DNA of 25,844 nt. Source: Candidatus Uhrbacteria bacterium. GTDB lineage: Bacteria > Patescibacteriota > Patescibacteriia > JACQSD01. The position numbers and the translations under genes were made by a program. This document shows, in pieces, positions 1-7,627 of the stretch (the first letter of the stretch is position 1; each line of letters begins with the position of its first letter). The notes under the pieces were generated by a model that was given only the letters and a program-made list of their open reading frames with translations, searched no databases and was not told the origin of the DNA. The stretch covers positions 1 through 25,844 of the forward strand of contig JACQSD010000002.1 in assembly GCA_016206165.1 (NCBI GenBank), given 5' to 3'.

Positions 1-782
1 GCAGTATCCTCCACAAGCTCTCCTCTTGTTACGCCGAGCATGGCGAGCGTATCATCGTTCATCACTTCCTTATTGATCGCAATATTTTTACCTCTGTGAA
101 TATAAATCGTATCCTCGCCAGCCTCGGTCAGCGTCTGAAATTCATGCGAATATTTTGTGCCGAACGTGCCTCCACTCGCTAGGGTGAGATAGGTACGATC
201 ACCAAGCCCAACCCGAGTGAAGACTTTTTGATATGCCTGAATCACTGTTTCATAAAACGTGTCGAGTTCACCCTGCGATTTTGAGAAGGAGTAGAGATCC
301 TTCATGACAAATTCTCGTCCACGGAAGAGACCGCTTTTTGCACGAAGTTCATTTCGGAATTTCGTCTGGAATTGGTATGGATACGATGGAAGATCGCGAT
401 ACGAGGAAATAAAATCCTTCATAAGCGCGGTGAGCGCAGGCTCATGTGTATACGCGAGGCCGAGCTCGGTGTCGTTTTTTAACTTCGTTTTGAACCACGC
501 GTCGACAACCTTGTCGTCCCAGCGTCCAGTTTTCTCCCAGACATTTTTTTCTTGAAGCGCGGTCATGACGATTTCCTGCCCCCCAATCGCATTCATCTCT
601 TCGCGAATGATCTGTTCAATTTTCTTCAACACACGAAGTCCGAGCGGAAGAAAGGAATAGACTCCCGCCAATTCCTTATGAATAAAACCAGCACGGACAA
701 GGAGCTGTGCATTTTTTGACACCTCATCCTTTGGTGCATTCCTGCGTGTGCGAGTGAAGAGTTGTGATTGGCGCGTGATCAT
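1..782 (-). CDS. proS: Prolyl-tRNA synthetase, N-terminal part (cut by window edge)
   Basis: Charges tRNA-Pro with proline in the cytoplasm. About 260 N-terminal residues are visible; the C-terminal part lies beyond position 1. The reading frame begins MITRQSQLFTRTRRNAPKDE and contains the bacterial ProRS class II core: the stretch with RAGFIHKELAGVYSFLPLG (motif 1 region) and KFRNELRAKSGLFRGREFVM followed by KDLYSF (motif 2 region), as in E. coli ProS. The ATG at 782-780 overlaps the rseP stop in an ATGA arrangement, so the two genes are probably translationally coupled and this start is well supported. The frr-rseP-proS order is common in bacteria. Whether the editing (INS) domain is present cannot be judged because the window ends. 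Confidence 0.95.
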   Translation of the reverse strand, partial: MITRQSQLFTRTRRNAPKDEVSKNAQLLVRAGFIHKELAGVYSFLPLGLRVLKKIEQIIREEMNAIGGQEIVMTALQEKNVWEKTGRWDDKVVDAWFKTKLKNDTELGLAYTHEPALTALMKDFISSYRDLPSYPYQFQTKFRNELRAKSGLFRGREFVMKDLYSFSKSQGELDTFYETVIQAYQKVFTRVGLGDRTYLTLASGGTFGTKYSHEFQTLTEAGEDTIYIHRGKNIAINKEVMNDDTLAMLGVTRGELVEDT

Positions 783-1861
783 AGAGTGAACGGGATCCAT
801 TGCTTTATTGCGTTCATAATTGTGTTTCCGTGTGTGACGAGGTCGCGATATGTCACAAGGACAACGAGAAGAATAAGGAATACAAACCCACTCAAGTGAA
901 ACCACTTTTCAACATTGCGGTTCACCGCACTCCCACGTATTTTTTCAATAATGAGAAAAAAAAGACGGCCACCGTCGAGTGCAGGAATAGGAAGCACATT
1001 AATAACTGCGAGATTCAAAGAAAGGAGCGCCACAAAATAGAGGAGATTTGATAATCCAAGGTGCGCAATTTTTCCCGTTGCGACCGCAATACCAATTGGG
1101 CCAGACACATCGGCATCCACCTGCCATTGTGTGAAAATGGTAGCGAGCATGAGTGCAAAAGCGCGGATGATTTCCCAGAGAATGAAAACCGTGGCCTTCA
1201 AGGCCTCCCACGGAGCCACATACCACGGATATTGAATCATGCCCTCGCTCGCAAGTTGCACACCAAGACCGGGCGTTGCAAGCCCAGGAACCGCGGCTGG
1301 AGTCAAGGAAATCGATCGTGTTCCTCCGTCAGCTCCAGTGAGCGAAAGCGTTACTGCCTGATTCCCTTGTGTGCGTATATATTTCTGGAAGCTTTCAACA
1401 GAGAGCATTGATTCGCCATTCACCGACCGAATTTGATCACCAGGAAGAATCCCAGCAGCAGATGCTGGTGTATTCGGGAGCACGGCATCAACATACACGC
1501 CTTGTATCGGAATCGTAAGCCCAAAGGTGAAGAGAATCCAAAAAAGAAACGCCGCAAAAACAACATTCATGGTGACGCCAGCGGCGACGATCCAAAAACG
1601 GCGGCCAATCGATGCATGCGCAAAACTATCTGGTTCGTCCGCCAAATCACCTTCCTCACCCTTTAATTTGACGAACCCACCAAGTGGAAGCCAATTCACC
1701 GAATACAATGTTTTTCCTCTCTGAAAGCCAGCTGCACGTGGGGGGAAGCCAAAACCAAATTCATCAACGGCAACGCCTCCCCATCGCGCAGCAAAAAAAT
1801 GTCCAGCTTCATGGACAAGGACAAGAATGACTAATACCCCGATAAAAATGATGGCAGCCAT
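779..1861 (-). CDS. rseP: RseP-type site-2 protease (M50 zinc metalloprotease)
   Basis: Intramembrane metalloprotease that cleaves transmembrane substrates such as anti-sigma factors. The 360-residue protein has the zinc motif HEAGH (H17, E18, H21) in the first membrane helix, a PDZ-like segment in the middle (PNTPASAAGILPGDQI), and the second metal-ligand motif NVLPIPALDGG (D296) in the third helix, followed by a C-terminal membrane helix. I chose the ATG at 1861 because MAAIIFIG followed by VLVILVLVHE matches the family N-terminus; a TTG at 1882 would add seven residues that lie inside a repeat element. No anti-sigma factor or sigma factor is visible nearby, so the substrate is unknown. It lies downstream of frr, separated by a palindromic element of about 92 bp, and overlaps proS by 4 nt. 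Confidence 0.95.
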   Translation of the reverse strand: MAAIIFIGVLVILVLVHEAGHFFAARWGGVAVDEFGFGFPPRAAGFQRGKTLYSVNWLPLGGFVKLKGEEGDLADEPDSFAHASIGRRFWIVAAGVTMNVVFAAFLFWILFTFGLTIPIQGVYVDAVLPNTPASAAGILPGDQIRSVNGESMLSVESFQKYIRTQGNQAVTLSLTGADGGTRSISLTPAAVPGLATPGLGVQLASEGMIQYPWYVAPWEALKATVFILWEIIRAFALMLATIFTQWQVDADVSGPIGIAVATGKIAHLGLSNLLYFVALLSLNLAVINVLPIPALDGGRLFFLIIEKIRGSAVNRNVEKWFHLSGFVFLILLVVLVTYRDLVTHGNTIMNAIKQWIPFTL

Positions 1862-1873
1862 ACCCTGTAGAGA

Positions 1874-1965
1874 CCTCTGCAAAAAATGGGTAGCCGCACC
1901 CTTTAGGGTGCGTAACGCAGGCTAAAGCCTGCGACTACCAAACCAATGCATAACTTTTGCAGAGG
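1874..1965. repeat. MITE-like palindromic element with 11-bp terminal inverted repeats
   Basis: CCTCTGCAAAA at 1874-1884 is the exact inverse of TTTTGCAGAGG at 1955-1965. Nested inside (1889-1939) is a second palindromic unit that starts GGTAGCCGC and ends GCGACTACC and holds two small hairpins, CGCACCC/GGGTGCG and CGCAGGC/GCCTGCG. The element fills the frr-rseP gap and ends 13 bp before the rseP ATG. The inner unit recurs at 9425-9508 and 23048-23103. It encodes nothing; it is either a non-autonomous mobile element or a REP-type sequence. Confidence 0.8.
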
Positions 1966-1970
1966 CTTCA

Positions 1971-2525
1971 TTAGATTGTCATGATCTCTGTTACCTTCTC
2001 TTCTGCAAGTGCGATGAGTTTCCCTTGGTACTCGTGGGTGAGCGTGTCGAGATCCTTTTGCATGCGATAGCGGTCATCCTCGGTGATATTTTTTGCTGTT
2101 TCATCCGAGACAAGTTGTTCACGAATAGTATCACGAACACGACGCTGTGATTGTCTTTCTTCCTCAAGCTTCCCGGATACAATTTTTCCAAGCTCGCGAC
2201 GGGATTCTTCAGTGAGCTGCGGGATCGAGAGGCGCACCGTTGCACCATCAACCACAGGATTCCCACCGACGCGCGCCTCGATAATACCCTTTTCAATATC
2301 CTTCACGATATTTTTATCCCAAGGCTGGATCGCAAGAGTTCGTGCATCGAGCGTGGAAATTGATGCAAGTTCACGAAGCGGAGTTTTTACTCCGTACGCT
2401 TCAATCATACAGTGATCAAGCAATGCGGGAGATACACGCCCCGTACGCACCGCACGCAAATCATTTTTAAAATGCTCGATGATTTCTGCGTATTGATTTT
2501 TTGCCCTGTCCATGTGATTCGACAT
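1971..2525 (-). CDS. frr: Ribosome recycling factor
   Basis: Splits post-termination ribosomes together with EF-G. Length (184 residues) is normal for the family. The conserved block DLRAVRTGRVSPALLD corresponds to the family pattern of a basic loop after the first long helix, and the later segments LREL.SIS, ARTLAIQPWD and the C-terminal helix rich in E/K fit the two-domain tRNA-like fold. Start ATG is at 2525; an in-frame ATG at 2513 is the alternative. There is no clear Shine-Dalgarno, and the upstream lipoprotein gene ends only 6 nt before, so expression by coupling or read-through is likely. Confidence 0.97.
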   Translation of the reverse strand: MSNHMDRAKNQYAEIIEHFKNDLRAVRTGRVSPALLDHCMIEAYGVKTPLRELASISTLDARTLAIQPWDKNIVKDIEKGIIEARVGGNPVVDGATVRLSIPQLTEESRRELGKIVSGKLEEERQSQRRVRDTIREQLVSDETAKNITEDDRYRMQKDLDTLTHEYQGKLIALAEEKVTEIMTI

Positions 2526-2531
2526 AAAAAT

Positions 2532-3578
2532 TTACTTCGCAAACCCAAGATAGAGGATCGAAGGGTTTGCAGGGTTATAAAGAAGATCAATTGGCGCACG
2601 CGTTGAATTAAGTTTCACTGTTTTCCATGTGGCTCCCCCATCATGCGTTTGGTACAATCCTTGACGAGTTCCATAGAGAAGCGTGTTTCCATCACGCGGA
2701 TGCACAACGATCGTTGACGCGCTAAAATTACCTGGCTGCTCAAGGGTGATCATCGAAGACCATGTCATCCCGCCATCGCGGGTGCGGAGAATGCCGAATG
2801 CAGAACCATAAAGAAGTCCATCAAATATCGTTGGATCAAGCGCCATTGTGCGATATGATCGACTTCCGTCTGCCTTCTCCCATTGAGCATCATTCGTAAA
2901 TGTCACCCACGATCTACCACCATCTGCACTCTTCCAGAGCCCTCTTCGTGCAGTCGCGACATAGACAATATTGCTATCATTGGTATTCGCAAGCACGCGT
3001 TCAATGCGGTTTTCAAAACCGTAGAATCGAGTCCATGATTCTCCGGCGGTCGTACTCCGCAAGAGCTCACCGTTTGATAAGCCGAGATAGAGCACATTAC
3101 CATCATTACCACCGAGTGACAATGATTGGAGTGTTACTTTTTCGTCAGGCGTTGGGTAAATGAGTTTCCAATTTTGTCCACTATCATCAGTACGGAGTGC
3201 TTGATCATTGGTCAGTGCATAAAGCATCTTCGCATTCCGTGGGTTCACAAGCAAGTTGCGGACCGTTCCTTTATTTTTAAGAAATGCCTGCCAATGTTCA
3301 CCTGCATCATCAGTGATCAGTGCTCCATTATTCCATGTACCTGCATACATCCGTGCAGGATTTGTTGGGTCAATGGCGAGATCAGTGATATCGTAATTTG
3401 CAATAGAGGCAGCGCGATTATTCTCTCCATTGAGTGTATATTTTTGATCCCAAGACGTTCCCCCATCATCGGAGCGAAGAATGCCACCATCGGCACCGCC
3501 ACGCGTACATGCAGCGCCAATGAATATAAGTGAGCCAAGTGCGAATATGCTGGTGAGGATTGGGAGTCGTTGACGCAT
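2532..3578 (-). CDS. BNR/Asp-box beta-propeller lipoprotein
   Basis: Predicted exported, lipid-anchored beta-propeller of unknown substrate. The start at 3578 gives MRQRLPILTSIFALGSLIFI then GAAC, a plausible lipoprotein signal with Cys24, although the -3 residue (Gly) is not ideal. Seven Asp-box motifs of the type SxDGGxxW are visible: SDDGGTSW, TDDAGEHW, TDDSGQNW, TTAGESW, SADGGRSW, TRDGGMTW and THDGGATW, spaced roughly 45-50 residues apart. This is typical of sortilin/sialidase-like BNR repeats and YCF48-like propellers. Such propellers usually bind proteins or glycans; enzymatic activity cannot be assigned. It sits between holB (2 nt upstream) and frr (6 nt downstream), an odd place for a surface protein. 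A longer frame reaching 3686 has no signal peptide at its N-terminus and overlaps holB, so I reject it. Confidence 0.85.
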   Translation of the reverse strand: MRQRLPILTSIFALGSLIFIGAACTRGGADGGILRSDDGGTSWDQKYTLNGENNRAASIANYDITDLAIDPTNPARMYAGTWNNGALITDDAGEHWQAFLKNKGTVRNLLVNPRNAKMLYALTNDQALRTDDSGQNWKLIYPTPDEKVTLQSLSLGGNDGNVLYLGLSNGELLRSTTAGESWTRFYGFENRIERVLANTNDSNIVYVATARRGLWKSADGGRSWVTFTNDAQWEKADGSRSYRTMALDPTIFDGLLYGSAFGILRTRDGGMTWSSMITLEQPGNFSASTIVVHPRDGNTLLYGTRQGLYQTHDGGATWKTVKLNSTRAPIDLLYNPANPSILYLGFAK

Positions 3579-3580
3579 AG

Positions 3581-4579
3581 TTATGGAAGCGATAAAAGAA
3601 ATTGTTCGTATGCAAATAATGGTTGGACGTTTGTGGTTTGTATTGTGTATGCAACGGTATTGAGGAAGGAGATACTCTGCGACCATTGTTCACTTCTTCC
3701 TCGTCGCGCGATAGCAATAAAACGGTGATCGGTGTGCGTTGTTTTATCTTCCACCGCACTAATGGAAAGCCGGAGTATGGTGTGAAGCATGGTGGACATC
3801 ATTGCTACTGCGTTCGCCTGCACCCATTGATCTGCCACGGTTTCTATTCTCTTTCGTCGCGCTGTCCACGATGCATCCTCAAGGAGTGCGAGCATTTGTT
3901 CATGCGTTTCCTTCACGGCAAGCAGTTTTTCTTCATCATGTGCAAGGTCCAATGCCGTCCCAATTTTTCCTCTCGCGAGCGCGGCAATCATTTCCGCATG
4001 TGAGCGATCGACACCGCGCTTGACGAGAAACGATTGAATCACATGCTGCTCCTCTGGACTCAAGGCAATCGTCACACACCGCGACTGTATTGTCCGCAGC
4101 ATGCGGTGTGTATTTGTGGTGATGAGTAAAAAGACTGTCTTCCCTCTTGGCTCCTCGAGAATTTTTAACAATGCATTCGCGCCCTCATCGGTGAGCGCAT
4201 CTGCGTCTTCAATGATTGCAACACGGTACCCCTCAAAGAGTGACGTATGCTCGAGCGATGAACGGAGCGCACGCACCTGATCGACGGTAATCTCTTTTTT
4301 ATCATCCTGCCGAGAGACGTGCGTGATATCGGGGTGGACATTGTTCTTGCTTGACACACACATCGCGCACTGTTCGCAGGGACGTGCTGGATTCTTCTCA
4401 TTTGTGCATACGAGCGCACGTGCGAGCTGTACTGCAACGGTGTATTTCCCGATGTGCGCAGGACCGGAGAGGATGATTGCGTGTGCAAGTTTTCCACGGA
4501 CGTATGCGCGCTCGAGGAGCTCGAGGACGCGCTCATGTCCGCAGAGGCCCCATGTTGCAAATGGATGATCATTATGCAT
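3581..4579 (-). CDS. holB: DNA polymerase III subunit delta-prime (clamp loader)
   Basis: Stator subunit of the sliding-clamp loader. The 332-residue protein starting at 4579 has the AAA+ layout of the DnaX/HolB family: a P-loop position GPAHIGKY (39-46), a four-cysteine zinc module (C58, C68, C71, C74 in CTNEKNPARPCEQCAMC), the Walker B region VAIIEDADAL (about 120-129) followed by ANALLKILEEP, and the SRC motif at 166-168 that reaches into neighbouring subunits. The P-loop ends in Tyr instead of Thr/Ser, consistent with delta-prime subunits that do not hydrolyse ATP. DnaX is the paralogous alternative, but the degenerate P-loop and short length favour HolB. A longer frame up to 4720 would overlap the GT4 gene and lacks family similarity before MHNDHPFATWG. 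Confidence 0.9.
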   Translation of the reverse strand: MHNDHPFATWGLCGHERVLELLERAYVRGKLAHAIILSGPAHIGKYTVAVQLARALVCTNEKNPARPCEQCAMCVSSKNNVHPDITHVSRQDDKKEITVDQVRALRSSLEHTSLFEGYRVAIIEDADALTDEGANALLKILEEPRGKTVFLLITTNTHRMLRTIQSRCVTIALSPEEQHVIQSFLVKRGVDRSHAEMIAALARGKIGTALDLAHDEEKLLAVKETHEQMLALLEDASWTARRKRIETVADQWVQANAVAMMSTMLHTILRLSISAVEDKTTHTDHRFIAIARRGRSEQWSQSISFLNTVAYTIQTTNVQPLFAYEQFLLSLP

Positions 4580-4610
4580 ACGTATCGCGAAAAAAGTGTA
4601 CCACGAGACA

Positions 4611-5777
4611 CTACTCATGTGCAAACACGCGAACGGTTTCCCTTGCGGTGCGTTCCCAGGAGAAATTGGCAAGCCGTTTTCGCCCCTTTTCAATGAGTGC
4701 CCATCGCAGTTTTTCATCACTGCTTATTCTTGTGAGTGCTTCAGTCAGCATTTCGCTATGATACGGTGGAACATAGTACACCGCATCACCGCCCACCTCA
4801 CGGAGTGCGGGAATTGCACTTGCAATCACCGGAACGCCTGCAGCAAACGCTTCAAGAAGTGGAAGACCAAAGCCTTCATAGAATGACGGGAGGACAATGG
4901 CCGTTGCACTATGAAGAAGCTCTGGCATTTCGGTCTGTGGTACCCATCCACGTTCCTCCGTGCAATCCGCAAGATGCAGCTCCGTGATTGTCCGTGAAAT
5001 TTCGTCGTATCCAAATCCCCTTCTTCCAACGAGCACGAAGCGGTATCCTTCCTTATCTCGTTTTTTAAATTCCGCAAACGCGTGGAGGAGGCCAACAATA
5101 TTTTTTTTCTTTTCAAGTCGCCCAATGTAGAGGAAGTAATCCGATCCCCCTCTCCTCGTCGATTTCTCCCTCTCCTCGTCGATTTCTCCCTCTCCTCGCA
5201 GGAGAGGGTTGGGGTGAGGTTCCCGACCGAGATTCTGAGGTGAGGTTGTATATCGTTGATCATATCCATGCTGCACAACAGTAATACGATGCGCGCTGAT
5301 ATGATACACTTCGATCATCTCACGCCTTGTAAACTCGCTCGGCACAATAATATGTGACGCGTGGCGCACGGCAAAGCGAACTGCAAAGCGATGATAGAGA
5401 CGATCGTACCACGGATACAGCTCTGGCATGCGCTCGAAGCCAATATCGTGAATCGTGACCACGGTTCGTTTCGGGTGGATGAGCGGAATCGTATGCGCGG
5501 GAATAAAGAGGACATCTGGCGGTCGCCAGAACATTTCCCATGAGAGCCGAATCTGTGTCCATAATCTGCCGAATCGCCAACCGAGCCGCCGTTCCTCCCA
5601 TCCATCTCCACATACTTCAAGTCCGCCTTCGAGCGGTGCATTTGTATACAACAACACGCGATCATCCGATTCTGCACGGATGATTGTTTTGAGCGCCTGA
5701 ATCAGCGCGAACGAATACCACTCCGTGCCCGTTTTCAACCTTCGATTTGCCCGTGAAGCATCAATGCCGATGATCAT
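4611..5777 (-). CDS. GT4-family glycosyltransferase with an in-frame repeat insertion
   Basis: Retaining GT-B glycosyltransferase, probably adding a sugar to a lipid-linked oligosaccharide or exopolysaccharide at the cytoplasmic membrane face. The N-terminal domain has the start MIIGIDASRANRRLKTGTEW and the segment VVTIHDIGFERMPELYP; the C-terminal domain has YFLYIGRLEKKKN, SFYEGFGLPLLEAFAAGVPV (nucleotide-sugar binding E-x7-E) and a terminal EKGRKRLANFSWERTA. The linker between the domains (residues about 186-210) is replaced or extended by the low-complexity peptide EPHPNPLLRGEGEIDEERE, which is encoded by a dispersed palindromic repeat at 5147-5220. Both catalytic domains read through intact, so the protein may still fold. 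holB follows 31 nt downstream. Confidence 0.9.
   Translation of the reverse strand: MIIGIDASRANRRLKTGTEWYSFALIQALKTIIRAESDDRVLLYTNAPLEGGLEVCGDGWEERRLGWRFGRLWTQIRLSWEMFWRPPDVLFIPAHTIPLIHPKRTVVTIHDIGFERMPELYPWYDRLYHRFAVRFAVRHASHIIVPSEFTRREMIEVYHISAHRITVVQHGYDQRYTTSPQNLGREPHPNPLLRGEGEIDEEREKSTRRGGSDYFLYIGRLEKKKNIVGLLHAFAEFKKRDKEGYRFVLVGRRGFGYDEISRTITELHLADCTEERGWVPQTEMPELLHSATAIVLPSFYEGFGLPLLEAFAAGVPVIASAIPALREVGGDAVYYVPPYHSEMLTEALTRISSDEKLRWALIEKGRKRLANFSWERTARETVRVFAHE
5147..5220. repeat. Palindromic repeat (CCTCACCCC family) inside the GT4 gene, with tandem 20-bp units
   Basis: On the plus strand the full unit 5188-5220 is CCCTCTCCTCGCAGGAGAGG followed by GTTGGGGTGAGGT, in which CCCTCTCCT pairs with AGGAGAGGG. 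It is preceded by two tandem copies of a 20-bp piece that begins CCCTCTCCTCGTCG (5148-5167, 5168-5187). The same family occurs at 20989-21054, 21297-21329 and 21417-21482. A degenerate AACCTCACC copy follows at about 5236-5246. The insertion keeps the glycosyltransferase frame open. Confidence 0.9.
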
Positions 5778-5856
5778 AATAGTAGAAGCGGATACTCGCA
5801 GAAAATAACGCGGATAAACGCGGATGTACTGCAGTGTATCAAAAAATCAACAAAAA
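5778..5856. other. Intergenic, upstream of the GT4 gene; short CGCGGAT direct repeat
   Basis: A 79-bp gap containing the tandem ACGCGGATAA/ACGCGGATG at about 5810-5825. No convincing promoter or Shine-Dalgarno for the GT4 gene could be identified. Confidence 0.5.
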
Positions 5857-5875
5857 CAAAACGAGATACCACCCC
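5857..5875 (+). repeat. Left copy of a 19-bp exact direct repeat bracketing the accessory island
   Basis: CAAAACGAGATACCACCCC is identical to 8162-8180. At 8162 it forms the left arm and loop of an intrinsic terminator; here only the left arm exists and the right arm is missing. The two copies bracket the orphan gene at 6007 and the toxin-antitoxin operon, as target-site duplications or attachment sites would. Confidence 0.7.
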
Positions 5876-5908
5876 ATACTAGAAGATATGATAAAAAGGA
5901 GGATGGGC

Positions 5909-5950
5909 TTGACTTACTAAATTATTTATGGGAAGATCACGGCGATCTTC
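5909..5950 (+). promoter_or_regulatory. Possible promoter and dyad upstream of the 6007 gene
   Basis: TTGACT at 5909-5914 is followed after 17 bp by GAAGAT (5932-5937), a poor -10. GAAGATC (5932-5938) and GATCTTC (5944-5950) form a dyad at that position. A second hairpin GGTAGACA/TGTCTGCC lies at 5959-5978. An alternative -10, TATGAT at 5887-5892, has no good -35. The structured leader is visible; the promoter is tentative. Confidence 0.35.
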
Positions 5951-6006
5951 AGGCTATAGGTAGACAAGTGTGTCTGCCCATAAAGCGTGAAGCGAAGGAG
6001 GGTCCG

Positions 6007-6534
6007 ATGAATTCGACCGGCGTTTTTCTTGCGAAGGAGCAAGTGCGCCCGGGGATGGTGGTTGCACTTGCAGAGGAGGGCGGGAACGAGCCGCTACTCG
6101 CCGAGGGCACGCGGCAGCCGTACGTCCTGAAGGCGTTCGACGATGAGATGTACGCAGGGGGAATCAAGTTGCTGGACGCCAATCCCGACGGTACGCTCGT
6201 CAAGAACGAAGACGGCAGCTTCCCGGGGTTCACCCGTATCGCCAACGCTGCACCGACCGCGCGTTTCATGCCGGTCGCGGTCTTCGCTCCGAGCAATGCG
6301 CCGTCGTGCACCGAGTACGTCGTCATCCTTCACGGGCGCTTGCTCCCGAGCCCCGAGGAAGAGGAGGATCCGGATGCACGGATCATCATCGATGGAGATG
6401 GCGCCTCCATCTCTGCGGCGGCCTTCAAGCGTGGCAAGTACGAGCGGTATCCGCTTCCGCGTGGTGTCATCCTGATTCCGGTGAGCGGCATCGGTGCGAG
6501 GAGTCCTCGCAAGGAGACTGCAGCCGCCTGCTGA
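6007..6534 (+). CDS. Orphan hypothetical protein, 175 residues
   Basis: I do not recognise this protein. The start at 6007 is supported by a strong GAAGGAGG at 5994-6001, better than for most genes here. It begins MNSTGVFLAKEQVRPGMVVA, has the acidic run PSPEEEEDPDARIIIDGDG (about residues 117-135) and ends RKETAAAC. There is no signal peptide, membrane segment or evident metal motif; it looks like a soluble, mostly beta protein. It is one of only two plus-strand genes in the window, is richer in G+C than the adjoining operon, and is followed by its own intrinsic terminator, so it is a monocistronic cassette. It lies inside the region bracketed by the 19-bp direct repeat. A longer frame from 5824 has no ribosome site and runs through the leader hairpins. 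Confidence 0.75.
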   Translation: MNSTGVFLAKEQVRPGMVVALAEEGGNEPLLAEGTRQPYVLKAFDDEMYAGGIKLLDANPDGTLVKNEDGSFPGFTRIANAAPTARFMPVAVFAPSNAPSCTEYVVILHGRLLPSPEEEEDPDARIIIDGDGASISAAAFKRGKYERYPLPRGVILIPVSGIGARSPRKETAAAC

Positions 6535-6562
6535 CGCTGTGCAGAGTTCGATTCGAAACGTC

Positions 6563-6605
6563 GCGCTCCGGTTGTGGATTTCAAATCCCGCCGGAGCGCC
6601 TTTTT
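6563..6605 (+). terminator. Intrinsic terminator of the 6007 gene
   Basis: GCGCTCCGG (6563-6571) pairs with CCGGAGCGC (6591-6599), then C and TTTTT (6601-6605). It lies 28 bp after the stop codon. Confidence 0.9.
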
Positions 6606-6638
6606 ACTATATTCAGTTTCAAGTCCTGTGTTCTTATG

Positions 6639-6677
6639 AAAAAACCCTGCCGATTGCGTGTTACGCAAAAGGCAGGG
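6639..6677 (-). terminator. Intrinsic terminator of the MntA-HepT operon
   Basis: Read on the minus strand, CCCTGCC (6677-6671) pairs with GGCAGGG (6651-6645), with an inner TTGCGT/ACGCAA stem at 6654-6668, followed by a run of six T (6644-6639). It faces the plus-strand terminator at 6563-6605, so the two convergent units are insulated. Confidence 0.9.
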
Positions 6678-6740
6678 CAAGGAGTTGGATGAGCGTCTTT
6701 AACACTACTGCGGTAGGAGGGTTGACGGCCGCGGGAGAGT

Positions 6741-7202
6741 TCATTCAATAGTCAAACCAAACTGTTGTGGGTGCTCGACGACGTTCTTGACGTATCCTAA
6801 AAATTGTTCAATATCGAGCAGACGATTGGTGAGGATCGCATGCAGCTCCGAAGGGGTAATCGCTGCGTAGAGATGCGTGAGGCGATTGCGATAGCCAGCC
6901 ATTTTAACGAGCACAGTCTCCGCAAAATCGCGTGGGACGATATCGTGTTCTCCGAGCTTCACCGCGAGTTCGCGATATTCACGCGCTCGACCGCCGTTTA
7001 AACGGGAGAGAATATGACTCGCAATATGAAACACGCCCTCGAGTGCAAGACGAAGATGATGCTGGGCGAGCGCAAAAGTTTCTTCTTTCCGTTCAAATTC
7101 AGAAGCTCCGCGCTCTGCCAACGTGCGCAGAGTTTCGAGATCCTTCATGATCCCGTCAAGGCGAGGTTGGATGGATTCACGGAGCAATGGCGGCTTCGTC
7201 AT
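6741..7202 (-). CDS. hepT: HEPN-domain toxin, HepT family (type VII toxin-antitoxin)
   Basis: Four-helix HEPN ribonuclease toxin of the HepT/MntA pair. The 153-residue protein carries the diagnostic R-x4-H-x-Y motif as RNRLTHLY, with R105, H110 and Y112, near the start of the last third, and the preceding helix KMAGY. In characterised systems MntA adds AMP residues to the motif tyrosine, which silences RNA cleavage; that tyrosine is present. The start ATG overlaps the mntA stop (ATGA, 7199-7202), as expected for a coupled pair. Length agrees with the family. The target RNA is not predictable. A strong terminator follows at 6677-6639. Confidence 0.92.
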   Translation of the reverse strand: MTKPPLLRESIQPRLDGIMKDLETLRTLAERGASEFERKEETFALAQHHLRLALEGVFHIASHILSRLNGGRAREYRELAVKLGEHDIVPRDFAETVLVKMAGYRNRLTHLYAAITPSELHAILTNRLLDIEQFLGYVKNVVEHPQQFGLTIE

Positions 7203-7627
7203 ATGCGTTGCAAAATCGCACGATCAAACATCGTGAGGATCGGCTGGAAATCACAAGACAATTCCATGATGCGTTCTTCAAAGTCCGCGCGCTGTCGCGG
7301 GTCGCTATCAAACAGCACATGACCATGACGAATGACGTGCATCTTGAGCTCAAGGGGTACACGGACATCATCGAGAAAAACTATGTCGATCACGTCGTTC
7401 CTAAGATCGCGCGGACAGAGCGGCGCAAGCAGCTCATAGAGCGCATCATACAGCGCCTCTTTTTGCGGGGCATCCTTCAGAAGATTTGGATTGCGGAGGA
7501 GCACGGCAAAGTCATAATCCGAAAGAGGGCCGGAAACCCCTTCCGCATGCGATCCAAAAAGAGAGAGTGTCGCCACCCCCAGGGAGGCAAGGCGATCACG
7601 CTCGGTTCGTGAAATAAGAATAGTCAT
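7199..7627 (-). CDS. mntA: MNT-domain nucleotidyltransferase antitoxin, MntA family
   Basis: Minimal nucleotidyltransferase expected to AMPylate and neutralise HepT. The catalytic signature G-S-x10-D-x-D is present as G25-S26 ... D37-Y-D39 within LFGSHAEGVSGPLSDYDFAV; the third carboxylate is probably in the DVIDIVFLDD segment. The protein has 142 residues from the ATG at 7627, which overlaps the stop of the upstream membrane-protein gene as ATGA; a GTG six bases upstream is the alternative. Gene order antitoxin then toxin with overlap matches known mntA-hepT operons. Confidence 0.92.
   Translation of the reverse strand: MTILISRTERDRLASLGVATLSLFGSHAEGVSGPLSDYDFAVLLRNPNLLKDAPQKEALYDALYELLAPLCPRDLRNDVIDIVFLDDVRVPLELKMHVIRHGHVLFDSDPRQRADFEERIMELSCDFQPILTMFDRAILQRI

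Noticed and set aside
2532..3686. Longer start for the propeller lipoprotein
   Set aside because: It would overlap holB and bury the signal peptide 36 residues into the protein.
5147..5220. Tandem 20-bp units as a possible CRISPR remnant
   Set aside because: There are no spacers; units are contiguous and belong to a dispersed palindromic repeat read within a gene.
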